From assembly GCF_023283885.1 (NCBI RefSeq), contig NZ_JAKILA010000013.1, positions 1 through 64,000 on the forward strand: a stretch of DNA of 64,000 nucleotides, given 5' to 3'. Below the pieces are notes generated by a model, which was given only the letters and a program-made list of their open reading frames with translations, searched no databases and had not been told where the DNA came from. The stretch comes from Shewanella basaltis (GTDB lineage: Bacteria > Pseudomonadota > Gammaproteobacteria > Enterobacterales > Shewanellaceae). Of this stretch, positions 1-9,067 are shown in pieces. A program made the translations under genes and the position numbers. Each line of letters begins with the position of its first letter. The stretch's first letter is position 1.

Positions 1-111
1 TCGCTAATCGCTAATCGCTAATCGCTAATCGCTAATCGCTAATCGCTAATCGCTAATCGCTAATCGCTAATCGCTAATCGCTAATCGCTAATCGCTAATC
101 GCTAATCGCTA
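1..111. repeat. Heptanucleotide tandem array (TCGCTAA)n
   Basis: Fifteen perfect head-to-tail copies of the 7-mer TCGCTAA fill 1-105, followed by a partial TCGCTA at 106-111. The array starts at base 1, so it continues outside the window and its true length is unknown. The same string TCGCTAA occurs singly in the repetitive DNA downstream (near 370 and 558, in TCGCTAAAAG), so the array may have grown by slippage from such an element. A 7-bp unit is not a multiple of three and no gene spans it. Confidence 0.95.
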
Positions 112-112
112 T

Positions 113-590
113 TCATACCAACCCTATTGGAATGTGATCTATTTTAGGCTGCGTCATTAGACCCAATACAATGAAAATCACCGTCGGTGTAGTCATCTAC
201 AATAAAGTCATTTAAAGCAATAATGGGTGGGGTAACGCTGGCTCGAAGGGTGATTTATTAGCCCTTTTTAACCTACGACACCATGGACGCAGTAGGCACA
301 ACAACTCAGGAGTTGTTATCGATAGCACTATGTCCTCAAAAGGCTACCTCGACTACTTCACTGATAACTTTCGCTAAAAGAACACATTTTAATGCGGATT
401 GACATAAGCAATAATAGAGGCTTGTAGCGCTGGCTCGAAGGGTGATTTATTAGCTTTTTTAACGTACGACAGCATGGAAGTTGTAGGCACAACACAGGAG
501 TTGTTATCGACAATACTATGCCCGTAAAGGCTTCCGCGAACACCGCACTGATTGCTATCGCTAAAAGAGCATATTCTAATGCGCAATAGT
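113..590. repeat. MITE-like repetitive region with tandem 191-bp duplication
   Basis: Two diverged direct copies of a unit of about 191 bp lie at roughly 215-405 and 406-590. Both contain GCTGGCTCGAAGGGTG, then TAGGCACAAC and GGAGTTGTTATCGA, and end in TCGCTAAAAGA plus an A+T-rich tail. The left edge (115-155) and the end of the first unit (350-405) resemble the two ends of the 98-bp element at 14148-14245, so this looks like a longer, rearranged relative. Short overlapping reading frames exist here but show no protein-like features. No transposase is present. Confidence 0.7.
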
Positions 591-614
591 ATTAATCGAG
601 TAAATAGGTGAATA

Positions 615-637
615 AAAGGCCCATGAATTGGGCCTTT
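615..637 (-). terminator. Terminator after ABC transporter genes
   Basis: AAAGGCCC at 615-622 pairs with GGGCCTTT at 630-637 around a 7-nt loop. It sits 11 bp beyond the stop codon of the ATP-binding gene and separates the minus-strand operon from the repeats to its left. Confidence 0.75.
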
Positions 638-648
638 GTGTTGATTAT

Positions 649-1548
649 TTAAGAGAATAAGGTTTCTTCTAACGTTCTGCCTTTGAGTATGGCTTTGTAT
701 TGCCATTGTTGTTCGTTAAATAATGCCAGTAATTGATTTTCTAATTCGAAACTACTTTGCTTATGGTATTCAATGACATATTGTTCGTCACCGCTACGCT
801 TGACTTCAATGACATGACTTAAGCCGAGTAATTGTTGATGCAGCTTGTCCATGTCGCAGCTTTGCATTGTGAGGGTAATGAAATCGGTTGCTTGGCTGGC
901 TTTAATCGACACTGACTGTTGTAATTGGCCATTTTCAAGGTAAATAACATGATCGCAAAGCTTTTCAAGCTCATCTAGATTATGAGAGCTGATGATAAAC
1001 GTTGTTTCGCCAGCTAAATGTTTAACAATTTGCCTAATTTTTTTGGCATTAGCTGGATCAAGCCCTGCAGTGGGTTCATCTAATAGTACAATTTTGGGAT
1101 TGCCGATGAGGGCTTGTGCAATTGACACCCGTTTGCTCATTCCATGGCTTAAACTTTTTGGTTTTGCTTGCGCCGAATCACTAAGCTCAACCAGTTTTAA
1201 TACACGTATGACTTCTTGTTTGGCATCGGTTTTGTTAAATCCTTGCAGCTGAGCAAAAAATTGCAGTTGTGAAGCAATGGTAAAGTGTGGATCTAAGGCT
1301 GCATCTTGCGGCAATGCAGATAATACGCCTTGCAACGCCTTGCTGCCTGGTGCATGACCTAAAATACTAATGCTGCCTTGAGTCGGTTTAATATAACCAC
1401 ATAATAAGCTAAACAATGTGGTTTTACCTGCGCCATTGGGGCCAACTAATGCCACAGGTGCCCCAGCCTGTAGACTGACACTTACATTATCAAGAGCTAA
1501 TTTATTGAGGTATTGTTTAGATAAGTTATCGCATTGAATAAAGGTCAT
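649..1548 (-). CDS. ABC transporter ATP-binding protein
   Basis: This 299-residue cytoplasmic ATPase should power the membrane partner encoded just upstream. Walker A (GPNGAGKTT, about residues 37-45), a signature-like LSHGMSKR and Walker B (IVLLDEPTAGLD) are intact, followed by the switch His in IISSHNLDEL. The single nucleotide-binding domain with a C-terminal extension of about 80 residues is typical of ABC-2 type exporters of the CcmA/NatA class. The start codon overlaps the permease stop by 4 bp (ATGA), so the two are translationally coupled. The substrate cannot be told from sequence. Confidence 0.92.
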   Translation of the reverse strand: MTFIQCDNLSKQYLNKLALDNVSVSLQAGAPVALVGPNGAGKTTLFSLLCGYIKPTQGSISILGHAPGSKALQGVLSALPQDAALDPHFTIASQLQFFAQLQGFNKTDAKQEVIRVLKLVELSDSAQAKPKSLSHGMSKRVSIAQALIGNPKIVLLDEPTAGLDPANAKKIRQIVKHLAGETTFIISSHNLDELEKLCDHVIYLENGQLQQSVSIKASQATDFITLTMQSCDMDKLHQQLLGLSHVIEVKRSGDEQYVIEYHKQSSFELENQLLALFNEQQWQYKAILKGRTLEETLFS

Positions 1549-2378
1549 AGGGCACTCCGTTTCATTAATAGATTACCCAAAGTTAATATTACAATGGTTT
1601 GCAGTATTGGTACTGGAGCAAAGACAAATGACCCTAGGCCTTGTGTATTAATCATGCTAGAGATTTGCGAACCAGGAAGAATCATACTTAAGCCAGTCAG
1701 TTGTGGAAATTTCGCATTGATGACAGCAATGATAATCGACACAATCGCCCACAGAATGATTGCAAAGATACTGGCTTGCCTAGCCGAATTTGCATACAAA
1801 GAAAGCACGGCCATCGCCGCTGTGTAGGGAAGCAATACTATCACAAGGTTAATCATCACTATGACACAGGTTATTAGTGACGGTACAAACAAACTGATAT
1901 CGCGACTGGTGACCATTATAATGGTGGCCAACAGGGTAAACACTATTAGTGCAAGTTGAATCAACATGTGACCTAAGAATCGACCAAAAAACAAGCTGCT
2001 GCGGCTCACCCTGAGTGTCAGAAAGCGTAAGCTACCGCGTTGTTTATCTGAACTAAACTGGTCAGCAGCGATAAAAATACTAAACATAGGAAACAAATAC
2101 AGAGCCGCGAGCCAAAATACGGCAAGCTCAGGTACTGGCCATTCAAATAAATGTTGTAAGCTACCTGGTCCAAAGAGTGCTTCGGTTAATTCTTTAAAGC
2201 TTGGCTGCATGATAAATTCTGAAGCACTTTTTATGGGGTAAAGTAATAAAATCCCCCAAATTAACATGAAAGCGATTAATGCCACCATGCCACTTTTGTT
2301 TGTAAAACGCTTGCTGAGTTCGTATTTGGCTAATAACCAAATATGTGACAGTCCCGATGGGGGCGTGACGTGTTGCAT
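1545..2378 (-). CDS. ABC-2 type transporter permease
   Basis: A 277-residue integral membrane protein with about six hydrophobic segments, the expected partner of the ATPase downstream. The frame could open at 2423, but the ATG at 2378 has AAGGA eight bases upstream while the longer start has no ribosome site, so the shorter start is preferred. The wording near the N-terminus (LLAKYELSKRF) and the short helix-loop-helix pairs fit the ABC-2 permease family. The operon is two genes, ended by the hairpin at 615-637. Substrate unknown. Confidence 0.85.
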   Translation of the reverse strand: MQHVTPPSGLSHIWLLAKYELSKRFTNKSGMVALIAFMLIWGILLLYPIKSASEFIMQPSFKELTEALFGPGSLQHLFEWPVPELAVFWLAALYLFPMFSIFIAADQFSSDKQRGSLRFLTLRVSRSSLFFGRFLGHMLIQLALIVFTLLATIIMVTSRDISLFVPSLITCVIVMINLVIVLLPYTAAMAVLSLYANSARQASIFAIILWAIVSIIIAVINAKFPQLTGLSMILPGSQISSMINTQGLGSFVFAPVPILQTIVILTLGNLLMKRSAL

Positions 2379-2386
2379 AGTATTAA

Positions 2387-2391
2387 TCCTT
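2387..2391 (-). promoter_or_regulatory. Ribosome binding site deciding the permease start
   Basis: On the minus strand AAGGA lies 8 nt before the ATG at 2378. The alternative in-frame ATG at 2423 has no comparable motif, which is why the shorter protein is annotated. Confidence 0.7.
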
Positions 2392-2468
2392 GGATGTAAC
2401 ACATTAATTTTAATCGCAGACATGATGCACTAGTGGCGATCCATTTTGTCTACAAACATGCTGATAGG

Positions 2469-3122
2469 TTAACTGAGTAACGATTCAAGTTGAGCCATTT
2501 TTTGCTCGAGTACGGTAATTCTTTCTGTTAATTCAATGATGCGTGTTTCTTGGGCCAAACTGTGTTGAGTTTGTGTCGAAATTTGAATGCTGTCACCACT
2601 ATTGACTTGATGTTCATCAATATTGCCACTAAAACACTCTAAGAAACGGCAATCTCGTTTATTTGGTTCACGAGCAAGTTGTACAACGAGTGGTTTTTCG
2701 CGTTGGCTTAACCCCAATAAAGTCGCTTCTACCTGGCTTACGTTGCTAAATTCATGCAAACGAGGTGTGCGGGTTTTTAGTTCGCCTGGTGTTTGTGGTC
2801 CACGTAATAGCAGTACACATATTAATGCGACTTCGGCGCTGTTAAGTTGTAATTCACTAAATTCGGTATTACAAAAACGATGTTTGTATTTAACCACACG
2901 GCTTCCAAAGCCAGATTGTTCACTAATTAATCGTTTTTTGCTCAGTTCATCAATAATGTGTTGTACATCGGATTCGCTCAATGACAGAACGGGTTCACGG
3001 CTGCTTTTTTGATTACATGCGAGGGTTAGGGCGTTAAGGGAGAGAGGATATTGATCGGGTGTGGTGAGTTCTTTTTCGAGTAAACACCCAATCACTCGGG
3101 CTTCTAATGGCGTCAATTCCAT
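2469..3122 (-). CDS. yceH: YceH family protein (DUF480/UPF0502)
   Basis: A 217-residue soluble protein. The opening [18 protein letters not shown] and the following [13 protein letters not shown], then QKSSREPV, are hallmarks of the YceH/DUF480 family, which folds as tandem winged helices. The last 35 residues form a Leu/Glu-rich heptad stretch likely to be a short coiled coil. Its biochemical role is not established; the winged-helix fold suggests nucleic acid or protein binding. It lies 45-90 bp upstream of the ABC permease on the same strand and may share a transcript, but nothing links them functionally. Confidence 0.9.
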   Translation of the reverse strand: MELTPLEARVIGCLLEKELTTPDQYPLSLNALTLACNQKSSREPVLSLSESDVQHIIDELSKKRLISEQSGFGSRVVKYKHRFCNTEFSELQLNSAEVALICVLLLRGPQTPGELKTRTPRLHEFSNVSQVEATLLGLSQREKPLVVQLAREPNKRDCRFLECFSGNIDEHQVNSGDSIQISTQTQHSLAQETRIIELTERITVLEQKMAQLESLLS

Positions 3123-3287
3123 ACACTATCCTTATTTTATTGGCTCATATTTTTGTTTATATCAGAAACGCTCATTGATACCCATCAAATAGCGAAACAA
3201 ACCAGGGGGTGATTGTTGCTCGTTGAAAGCGTGCCACCTTATTGCTATTTCGATGGTGCGGCGTATTTATTCAGCGCCGTTTAAATG

Positions 3288-3318
3288 ATAAGTGAACACT
3301 ACACTCATCATTTAAACG
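3288..3318. repeat. Inverted repeat downstream of the S1 protein gene
   Basis: CGTTTAAATGAT at 3288-3299 is perfectly repeated in inverse orientation at 3307-3318, separated by 7 nt. It follows the stop codon of the minus-strand gene ending at 3334. There is no T tract on either side, so it is a weak candidate terminator or mRNA 3'-end stabiliser. Confidence 0.6.
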
Positions 3319-3333
3319 AAAAAGGCCATTGAA

Positions 3334-4167
3334 TTACATGGTGAGGCGAATACCGTCGCTGTCGATACTGATGTCACCCGCTTTAAATAAACCGCCAATC
3401 GATTTTTTGAAGGCTTTTTTACTCATGCCTAGTTGATCATAGATGACGTCAGCATCGGTTTTATCATGCAAAGGTAAAAAGCCATTAGCGCTACGCAATT
3501 TATTAATGATCAGGCGGGCGTTTTTGTCTAACTCTTCTTTACCGCTTTTTTGTAACACCAAATCAATTTTGCCATCACTGCGCATGGTTTTTATAAAGCC
3601 GGTGAGTTTTTGGCCAAAACGCAGTTTTTGGAAAACCTCATTAGTGTAAATTACGCCCCAATGCTTATGGTTAATAATGGCCTTGTAACCTAAATCTGTG
3701 CTGCCACCTATGATTAAGTTAACTTGTTCGCCGGGGGTGTAGTGTGCTTCTGTTTTGTCGACAAATTTATCCACTTTAGATGACGCCATAATGCGTTCAT
3801 CGGCATGGTTTGCATGGACATACACTAAATATGAGCGGCCTTCTTCGGCAGGTTTATGCTGTTCACCAAATGGCAGTAATAAATCTTTGTCTAGGCCCCA
3901 ATCTAAAAACGCACCATAAGGGCCTGTAGCGACCACTTTTAAGTAGGCAAACTCACCGACTTGGGCAAGCGCTTTTTGGGTGGTGGCAATCACAATATCT
4001 TCAGAATCTAAGTAAAGAAAGACGTCGACCATATCACCGACATTACAACCGGTAGGGACAAATTTATTAGGAAGCAAGACCTGTCCTAGCTCTTGAGCAT
4101 TTAAGTAAACCCCAAAGTTCACTTGCTTTACCACTTCTAATGAATAACGTTTACCGATTTGTATCAT
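3334..4167 (-). CDS. S1 RNA-binding domain protein, CvfB-like
   Basis: The 277-residue protein begins with an S1-type beta-barrel (MIQIGKRYSLEVVKQVNFGVYL), continues with further S1-like modules (GPYGAFLDWGLDKDLLLPF near residue 80) and ends in a winged-helix segment (DADVIYDQLGMSKKAFKKSI). This domain order is that of CvfB/YitL RNA-binding proteins. Family members bind RNA; CvfB affects virulence gene expression in Staphylococcus, but the role in gammaproteobacteria is not settled. It appears monocistronic. Confidence 0.85.
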   Translation of the reverse strand: MIQIGKRYSLEVVKQVNFGVYLNAQELGQVLLPNKFVPTGCNVGDMVDVFLYLDSEDIVIATTQKALAQVGEFAYLKVVATGPYGAFLDWGLDKDLLLPFGEQHKPAEEGRSYLVYVHANHADERIMASSKVDKFVDKTEAHYTPGEQVNLIIGGSTDLGYKAIINHKHWGVIYTNEVFQKLRFGQKLTGFIKTMRSDGKIDLVLQKSGKEELDKNARLIINKLRSANGFLPLHDKTDADVIYDQLGMSKKAFKKSIGGLFKAGDISIDSDGIRLTM

Positions 4168-4737
4168 GAATGACTCTACTTAATAAAAGATGAAAAGGTG
4201 ATTTAATCAAAATCGGTTAATTATACACGTAAATCATCACTAAGTTGTGGCAATTACCCTGTGCAGTACTGATTTTTTGTGTGGCAAGAATATTGAACTC
4301 TCGATAGACCATTAAATCTGACTTTTTATAGTAATTAATGGGTAATTTACTTGCATTAGGCTGGATTGCAGGTTTTAATTGCGCCGTTTTTACTAAGGCG
4401 AGTATCTGCAAAATTTCAGTGCAGTAAAGTGATCTTATGTTCACTTTTTTGAGTAAAACACTGAACATAATGACACACTGATGTTTCGCCCACAAATTTG
4501 CAAGCCATGCTAATGTAAGACTAAGATGTATTTACTAAAAGCGAAAACACAGCGAAAAGGATAACTGCTTTTACGCTTGTTTTTTCAATGGTGGTTTGCA
4601 ACATAAAGCGTGTTGTTTAGCTGGGATTCTCCTCGCATTAACTATGACAACGATACTGAGACAATGCTAAAAATTGTCTGGATTTTAACAAGCAGTAGTT
4701 TTATCTGCTTACTTTGATACAAATACGGAAAATAATT
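4168..4737. other. Intergenic region between CvfB-like gene and speA
   Basis: About 570 bp separates two divergently transcribed genes and should contain both promoters. A 92-codon frame on the minus strand (4217-4495) has no ribosome site, no signal peptide and no family resemblance I recognise, and is not called. No convincing terminator, operator or leader peptide was found. Confidence 0.5.
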
Positions 4738-6648
4738 ATGTCTGATTGGTCTATCGAAGATGCTCGCGCGGGTTATAACGTGACTCACTGGAGCCAAGGT
4801 TTTTACGGTATTCGTGAAGATGGCGAAGTGACAGTGTCACCAGATCCACAAAACCCTGATCATAAAATTGGTTTAAATGAATTAGCCAAAAATATGGTGC
4901 AAGCGGGCGTTTCGTTACCGGTACTTGTGCGTTTCCCACAAATTTTGCACCACAGAGTGGAAAGTTTATGTGAAGCTTTTAATGATGCTATTACTAAGTA
5001 CGACTATCAAAATGATTATTTGTTAGTTTATCCAATTAAAGTAAACCAACAACAAACCGTTGTTGAAGAGATCCTCGCTAGCCAAAAATCTAAAGAAGTG
5101 CCCCAACTAGGCCTAGAAGCGGGTAGTAAGCCTGAGCTTATGGCAGTATTGGCCATGGCACAAAAAGCAAGCTCAGTCATTGTGTGTAATGGTTACAAAG
5201 ACAAAGAATATATTCGCCTAGCACTTATTGGTGAAAAGCTCGGCCATAAAGTGTACATCGTGCTTGAAAAGATGTCAGAACTGAAAATGGTACTCGAAGA
5301 AGCGTCTAAACTCGGTGTTACGCCTCGTTTAGGTCTTCGCGTTCGTTTAGCGTTCCAAGGCAAAGGTAAATGGCAAGCAAGTGGCGGCGAAAAGTCAAAG
5401 TTTGGTTTGTCGGCGGCTCAAGTATTGAAAGTGGTTGCAGAATTAAAAAGCGCTAACATGCTTGATTCTCTGCAGCTTTTGCACTTCCACTTAGGTTCGC
5501 AAATTGCCAACATTCGTGATATCCGCCAAGGTGTGGGTGAAGCGGGGCGTTTTTATTGTGAGTTGCGTCAACTAGGCGCCAACATTAAGTGCTTTGACGT
5601 TGGTGGTGGTTTAGCGGTTGACTACGATGGTACACGCAGTCAAAGTAATAATTCGATGAACTACGGTTTAAATGAATATGCTAATAATATCGTCAATGTG
5701 TTAACTGACTTATGTAATGAATACGAACAGCCAATGCCACGTATCATTTCTGAATCTGGTCGCCACTTAACAGCGCACCATGCGGTGTTGATTACCGATG
5801 TTATTGGCACAGAAGCCTACATGCCGGAAGTGATTGAAGCGCCAGCAGAAGATGCTCCGCAACTATTACACAACATGTGGCAGTCGTGGGAAGAAATCAG
5901 TGGTGGACAGGATCAACGTGCCATTATTGAGATTTATCACGATACTCAAAGTGATATCGCTGAAGCACATTCGTTATTTGCCGTTGGCCAATTTAGCCTA
6001 GCGCACCGTGCATGGGCTGAACAAACACACTTGCGTGTCTGTCATGAAGTGAAAGGTTTGCTGAGCAATAATAACCGTTACCATCGTCCTATTATTGATG
6101 AATTAAACGAAAAGTTAGCGGATAAGTTTTTTGTTAACTTCTCTTTGTTCCAGTCATTACCAGATGCATGGGGTATTGATCAGGTGTTCCCTGTTTTACC
6201 ATTGTCTGGCCTAGATAAAGCGCCTGAGCGCCGTGCCGTAATGCTAGACATTACCTGTGACTCAGACGGTATTGTTGACCAATACGTTGACGGACAGGGT
6301 ATTGAAACTACATTACCTGTGCCAGCGTGGAGCGAAGAAAGCCCTTACTTAATCGGCTTCTTTATGGTGGGTGCATACCAGGAAATCTTGGGTGATATGC
6401 ATAACCTATTTGGTGACACTAACTCGGCTGTTGTGCGTCTTGATGCCGATGGTGCTGCCAATATTGAGTCGGTATTGCAAGGTGACACTGTTGCTGATGT
6501 ATTACGTTATGTTAACTTAGATGCTCAAGAGTTTATGCGCACCTTTGAAGAGCTCGTGACGCAACATATTGTTGAAGACGAAAGAGCGAGCATTTTAGAA
6601 GAGCTACAAGTGGGTCTTGATGGCTACACTTACCTAGAAGATTTTTAA
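4738..6648 (+). CDS. speA: Biosynthetic arginine decarboxylase SpeA
   Basis: SpeA converts arginine to agmatine with pyridoxal phosphate, the first step of the arginine route to putrescine. The 636-residue protein carries the PLP lysine context VYPIKVNQQ (Lys101), the phosphate-binding [11 protein letters not shown] and the active-site Cys segment [11 protein letters not shown] near residue 520. The frame is open from 4714, but ATG 4738 gives the family-typical start [18 protein letters not shown] and has GGAAA about eight bases upstream. A clear terminator follows, so speA and the decarboxylase gene after it are probably separate transcripts. Confidence 0.97.
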   Translation: MSDWSIEDARAGYNVTHWSQGFYGIREDGEVTVSPDPQNPDHKIGLNELAKNMVQAGVSLPVLVRFPQILHHRVESLCEAFNDAITKYDYQNDYLLVYPIKVNQQQTVVEEILASQKSKEVPQLGLEAGSKPELMAVLAMAQKASSVIVCNGYKDKEYIRLALIGEKLGHKVYIVLEKMSELKMVLEEASKLGVTPRLGLRVRLAFQGKGKWQASGGEKSKFGLSAAQVLKVVAELKSANMLDSLQLLHFHLGSQIANIRDIRQGVGEAGRFYCELRQLGANIKCFDVGGGLAVDYDGTRSQSNNSMNYGLNEYANNIVNVLTDLCNEYEQPMPRIISESGRHLTAHHAVLITDVIGTEAYMPEVIEAPAEDAPQLLHNMWQSWEEISGGQDQRAIIEIYHDTQSDIAEAHSLFAVGQFSLAHRAWAEQTHLRVCHEVKGLLSNNNRYHRPIIDELNEKLADKFFVNFSLFQSLPDAWGIDQVFPVLPLSGLDKAPERRAVMLDITCDSDGIVDQYVDGQGIETTLPVPAWSEESPYLIGFFMVGAYQEILGDMHNLFGDTNSAVVRLDADGAANIESVLQGDTVADVLRYVNLDAQEFMRTFEELVTQHIVEDERASILEELQVGLDGYTYLEDF

Positions 6649-6675
6649 TCTTTTAGGGTTAATGAGTGTCAAAAG

Positions 6676-6710
6676 AGGCTTAGTTATGAGTAATAACTAA
6701 GCCTTTATTT
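6676..6710 (+). terminator. Terminator after speA
   Basis: AGGCTTAGTTAT (6676-6687) pairs with ATAACTAAGCCT (6693-6704), followed by a T-rich run. The 12-bp perfect stem lies about 28 bp after the speA stop codon. Confidence 0.85.
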
Positions 6711-6754
6711 ATTGTTTAAGTTTCAGATAACAGAAATGAGAGTAAGCTGCGCAG

Positions 6755-7684
6755 ATGTTTTTTGAAGGAACAGAAAAGAAATTTGAATTAATTGCTCAGC
6801 CAACGAGTTGCTCGTTTCGCTCGTTTGACCAAATGTTCTGGAAAGACATCGTTGCGTTAGCTAAAGCAGAGATTATTTCGGTTATCAGTAATGAGCAATG
6901 TGATGCGTATTTATTGAGTGAGTCGAGTTTATTTGTTTGGGATAAGCGCGTTGTCGTTATTACCTGTGGCCTATCAACCTTAATAGACAGTTTGTTGGCG
7001 CTCATCGATAGAATCGGTGTAGTGAATGTCTCGTTTGTGTGTTACCAACGTAAAAATGAATATTTAGCTCACTTACAGGCTTCAACTTTTGTGGACGACA
7101 TTGCCAGATTACGCCAGGTGGTTCCCGGTAATGCTTGCCGTATAGGCCATTTAGACAGTCATCATCATTTTATTTTTACAACGGATGGTTGCGGTCAGCC
7201 TGAGTTAATCGAGCCCACCAGTGAATTATTGATGTATCATATCAGCGGCGAGTTTGCCCAATATTTACTGTCTCAAAACCAATCAAAAGAGCAAATTATA
7301 CACTGGTTACAACTGGATATATTTTTTCCAGGTTTTCTTTATGATTGCCATTTATTCAGCCCATTAGGTTTTTCGGTTAATGGGATAAAAGGTGATCGTT
7401 ATTTTACTATCCACATCACTCCTCAAGAGCAAAGCTCTTATGTCAGTGTAGAAACCAATATCGATTTAACCTGCAATCACAGTGATATTGCGGCCAATTA
7501 TTTAGCCATGTTAAAACCCATCAGTTGGGATTTTATTGGTTTTAATTGTACGTTACCTTTGGTGACGACACCGGACAATATTTGTTTAGCCCATTGTACT
7601 TATGCCATAGGTCGCGATACGCATGTGAATGTTAGTCACTTTCAGCAAGTCAGCTCAGAGTGTCTTAGCCCTGAAATTTTGTAA
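6755..7684 (+). CDS. speD: S-adenosylmethionine decarboxylase proenzyme, eukaryote-type
   Basis: The enzyme decarboxylates AdoMet to supply the aminopropyl donor for spermidine. The 309-residue proenzyme resembles the long eukaryotic class rather than the short E. coli SpeD. FFEGTEK is at residues 2-8 with Glu4 and Glu7. The self-cleavage site is LSESSLFV (residues 54-61): cleavage between Glu56 and Ser57 would create the pyruvoyl group. Cys71 in ITCG matches the proton donor, and Ser207 and His220 (GFSVNG...TIHITP) match the human processing residues Ser229 and His243. It follows speA. No spermidine synthase gene lies in the window. The ribosome site is weak. Confidence 0.92.
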   Translation: MFFEGTEKKFELIAQPTSCSFRSFDQMFWKDIVALAKAEIISVISNEQCDAYLLSESSLFVWDKRVVVITCGLSTLIDSLLALIDRIGVVNVSFVCYQRKNEYLAHLQASTFVDDIARLRQVVPGNACRIGHLDSHHHFIFTTDGCGQPELIEPTSELLMYHISGEFAQYLLSQNQSKEQIIHWLQLDIFFPGFLYDCHLFSPLGFSVNGIKGDRYFTIHITPQEQSSYVSVETNIDLTCNHSDIAANYLAMLKPISWDFIGFNCTLPLVTTPDNICLAHCTYAIGRDTHVNVSHFQQVSSECLSPEIL

Positions 7685-7784
7685 TGCTGACTCACATAAT
7701 TGCTCTGATACGTTTTACTGTGCATGTGATGGTCTAAAAATCGGGTATGATCAAGATAATTTATATTGTAATTAAAATGCGATT

Positions 7785-7810
7785 GCCAACGCACAGGCGT
7801 TGGCTTTTTT
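7785..7810 (+). terminator. Terminator after speD
   Basis: GCCAACGC (7785-7792) and GCGTTGGC (7797-7804) form an 8-bp stem followed by six T residues. It closes the speD transcript about 100 bp after its stop and just before pdxH. Confidence 0.88.
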
Positions 7811-7861
7811 GTGGGTGGTCAGCGTAAAATAGCGTGAAGTAGGCTAAACAAGGAAACGCAA

Positions 7862-8500
7862 ATGAGTGATTTAAGTGATATTCGCCGTGAGTACACTCAA
7901 GGTGGGTTGAGACGGGCTGACTTGCCCACCAATCCAATGGATTTATTTGAGAAGTGGATGCAACAGGCAAAAGATGCTCAGTTAACTGATCCTACCGCGA
8001 TGTGTGTAGCGACTGTCGATGCCACAGGCCAACCATTTCAGCGCATAGTATTGCTCAAACGTTTTGACGACAATGGCTTTGTGTTTTTTACTAACCTTGA
8101 AAGTCGAAAAGCATCGCAAATTGCACTAAACAGTAAAATTAGCTTGTTATTTCCCTGGCATCCGTTAGAAAGGCAGGTTGCCGTTATTGGACAGGCAGAA
8201 CCCTTATCGATGATTGATGTGGCCAAATATTTTATGAGCCGCCCCAAAGACAGTCAAATTGCGGCCTGGGTGTCTAAACAATCGAGTAAAATCACGGCAA
8301 GACAGGCTTTGGAAACTAAATTTGCTGAAATGAAAGCGAAATATGCTCAAGGTGAAGTCCCTTTACCTAAGTTTTGGGGCGGCTATTTAGTTCGGCCCAA
8401 CAGCATTGAGTTTTGGCAAGGTGGCGAGCATCGTCTGCATGACAGATTTATTTACAGTAAGACAGACAGCGATTGGCAAATAGATCGTTTAGCACCTTAA
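7862..8500 (+). CDS. pdxH: Pyridoxamine 5'-phosphate oxidase PdxH
   Basis: This 212-residue FMN flavoenzyme oxidises pyridoxine or pyridoxamine 5'-phosphate to pyridoxal 5'-phosphate, the last step in vitamin B6 synthesis and salvage. The N-terminal [17 protein letters not shown], the flavin-binding [18 protein letters not shown] and [11 protein letters not shown], and the C-terminal [15 protein letters not shown] ending in RLAP are all diagnostic. AAGGA precedes the ATG. It may be transcribed with the YaiI-like gene 29 bp downstream. SpeA, encoded nearby, depends on PLP, although no direct link follows from that. Confidence 0.97.
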   Translation: MSDLSDIRREYTQGGLRRADLPTNPMDLFEKWMQQAKDAQLTDPTAMCVATVDATGQPFQRIVLLKRFDDNGFVFFTNLESRKASQIALNSKISLLFPWHPLERQVAVIGQAEPLSMIDVAKYFMSRPKDSQIAAWVSKQSSKITARQALETKFAEMKAKYAQGEVPLPKFWGGYLVRPNSIEFWQGGEHRLHDRFIYSKTDSDWQIDRLAP

Positions 8501-8529
8501 TCTGTGTTAATAAATAGGAGCATTATCGC

Positions 8530-8985
8530 GTGATAAGCAATAAAATTTGGGTTGATGCAGACGCGTGCCCAAATGCCGTTAAAGAGATGCTATTTAGAGC
8601 GTCAGAACGAAAATCTATTCAGCTAATGTTAGTGGCAAATCAATTGGTAAAAGTGCCTGTTTCGCCACTCATTAAAACGATCCGTGTCAGCTCTGGATTT
8701 GATGAAGCAGATAATTATATCGTTGAGCAGTTAAGTTCTGGTGATTTAGTGATTACTGCTGATATTCCATTAGCGGCAGAGGCAATAGACAAAGGTGCCT
8801 TGGTGTTAAATCCGCGAGGCACTGTATACACAACTGAAAATATTAAACAAATTTTAACGATGCGTGATTTTATGGAAGAAATGAGAAGCAGTGGCGTGCA
8901 TACAGGTGGCCCCAGTAGTTTCTCACAAGCCGATAAGCACACGTTTGCTCAAGCACTCGATAAATGGTTGGCTAAAGTAAAGTAA
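8530..8985 (+). CDS. yaiI: YaiI/YqxD family protein (DUF188)
   Basis: A 151-residue soluble protein with the family opening [16 protein letters not shown] and the later segments [21 protein letters not shown] and [13 protein letters not shown]. The conserved acidic residues (DADACP, TADIPLA) resemble the metal-binding sites of PIN-like nucleases, so a nuclease role has been proposed for the family but is unproven. Translation starts at GTG 8530, with AGGAG about ten bases upstream. The gene is 29 bp behind pdxH and likely cotranscribed. Confidence 0.9.
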   Translation: MISNKIWVDADACPNAVKEMLFRASERKSIQLMLVANQLVKVPVSPLIKTIRVSSGFDEADNYIVEQLSSGDLVITADIPLAAEAIDKGALVLNPRGTVYTTENIKQILTMRDFMEEMRSSGVHTGGPSSFSQADKHTFAQALDKWLAKVK

Positions 8986-9067
8986 TGGTGAGTACAACAT
9001 TGGTTGAAGCGTCATCTATACTTACTTTTTAAGTGAACTGTTGCGTAATGAATAACCAAAGGACGTC

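Noticed and set aside
1-111. CRISPR array appearance
   Set aside because: The unit is 7 bp with no spacers, so it is a simple tandem repeat.
358-706. Short minus-strand frames of 61 and 105 codons in the repeat region
   Set aside because: They lie inside the duplicated non-coding repeats and one runs across the terminator at 615-637; no protein-like features.
4217-4495. A 92-codon frame upstream of speA on the minus strand
   Set aside because: No ribosome site, signal peptide or recognised family; poor evidence for coding.
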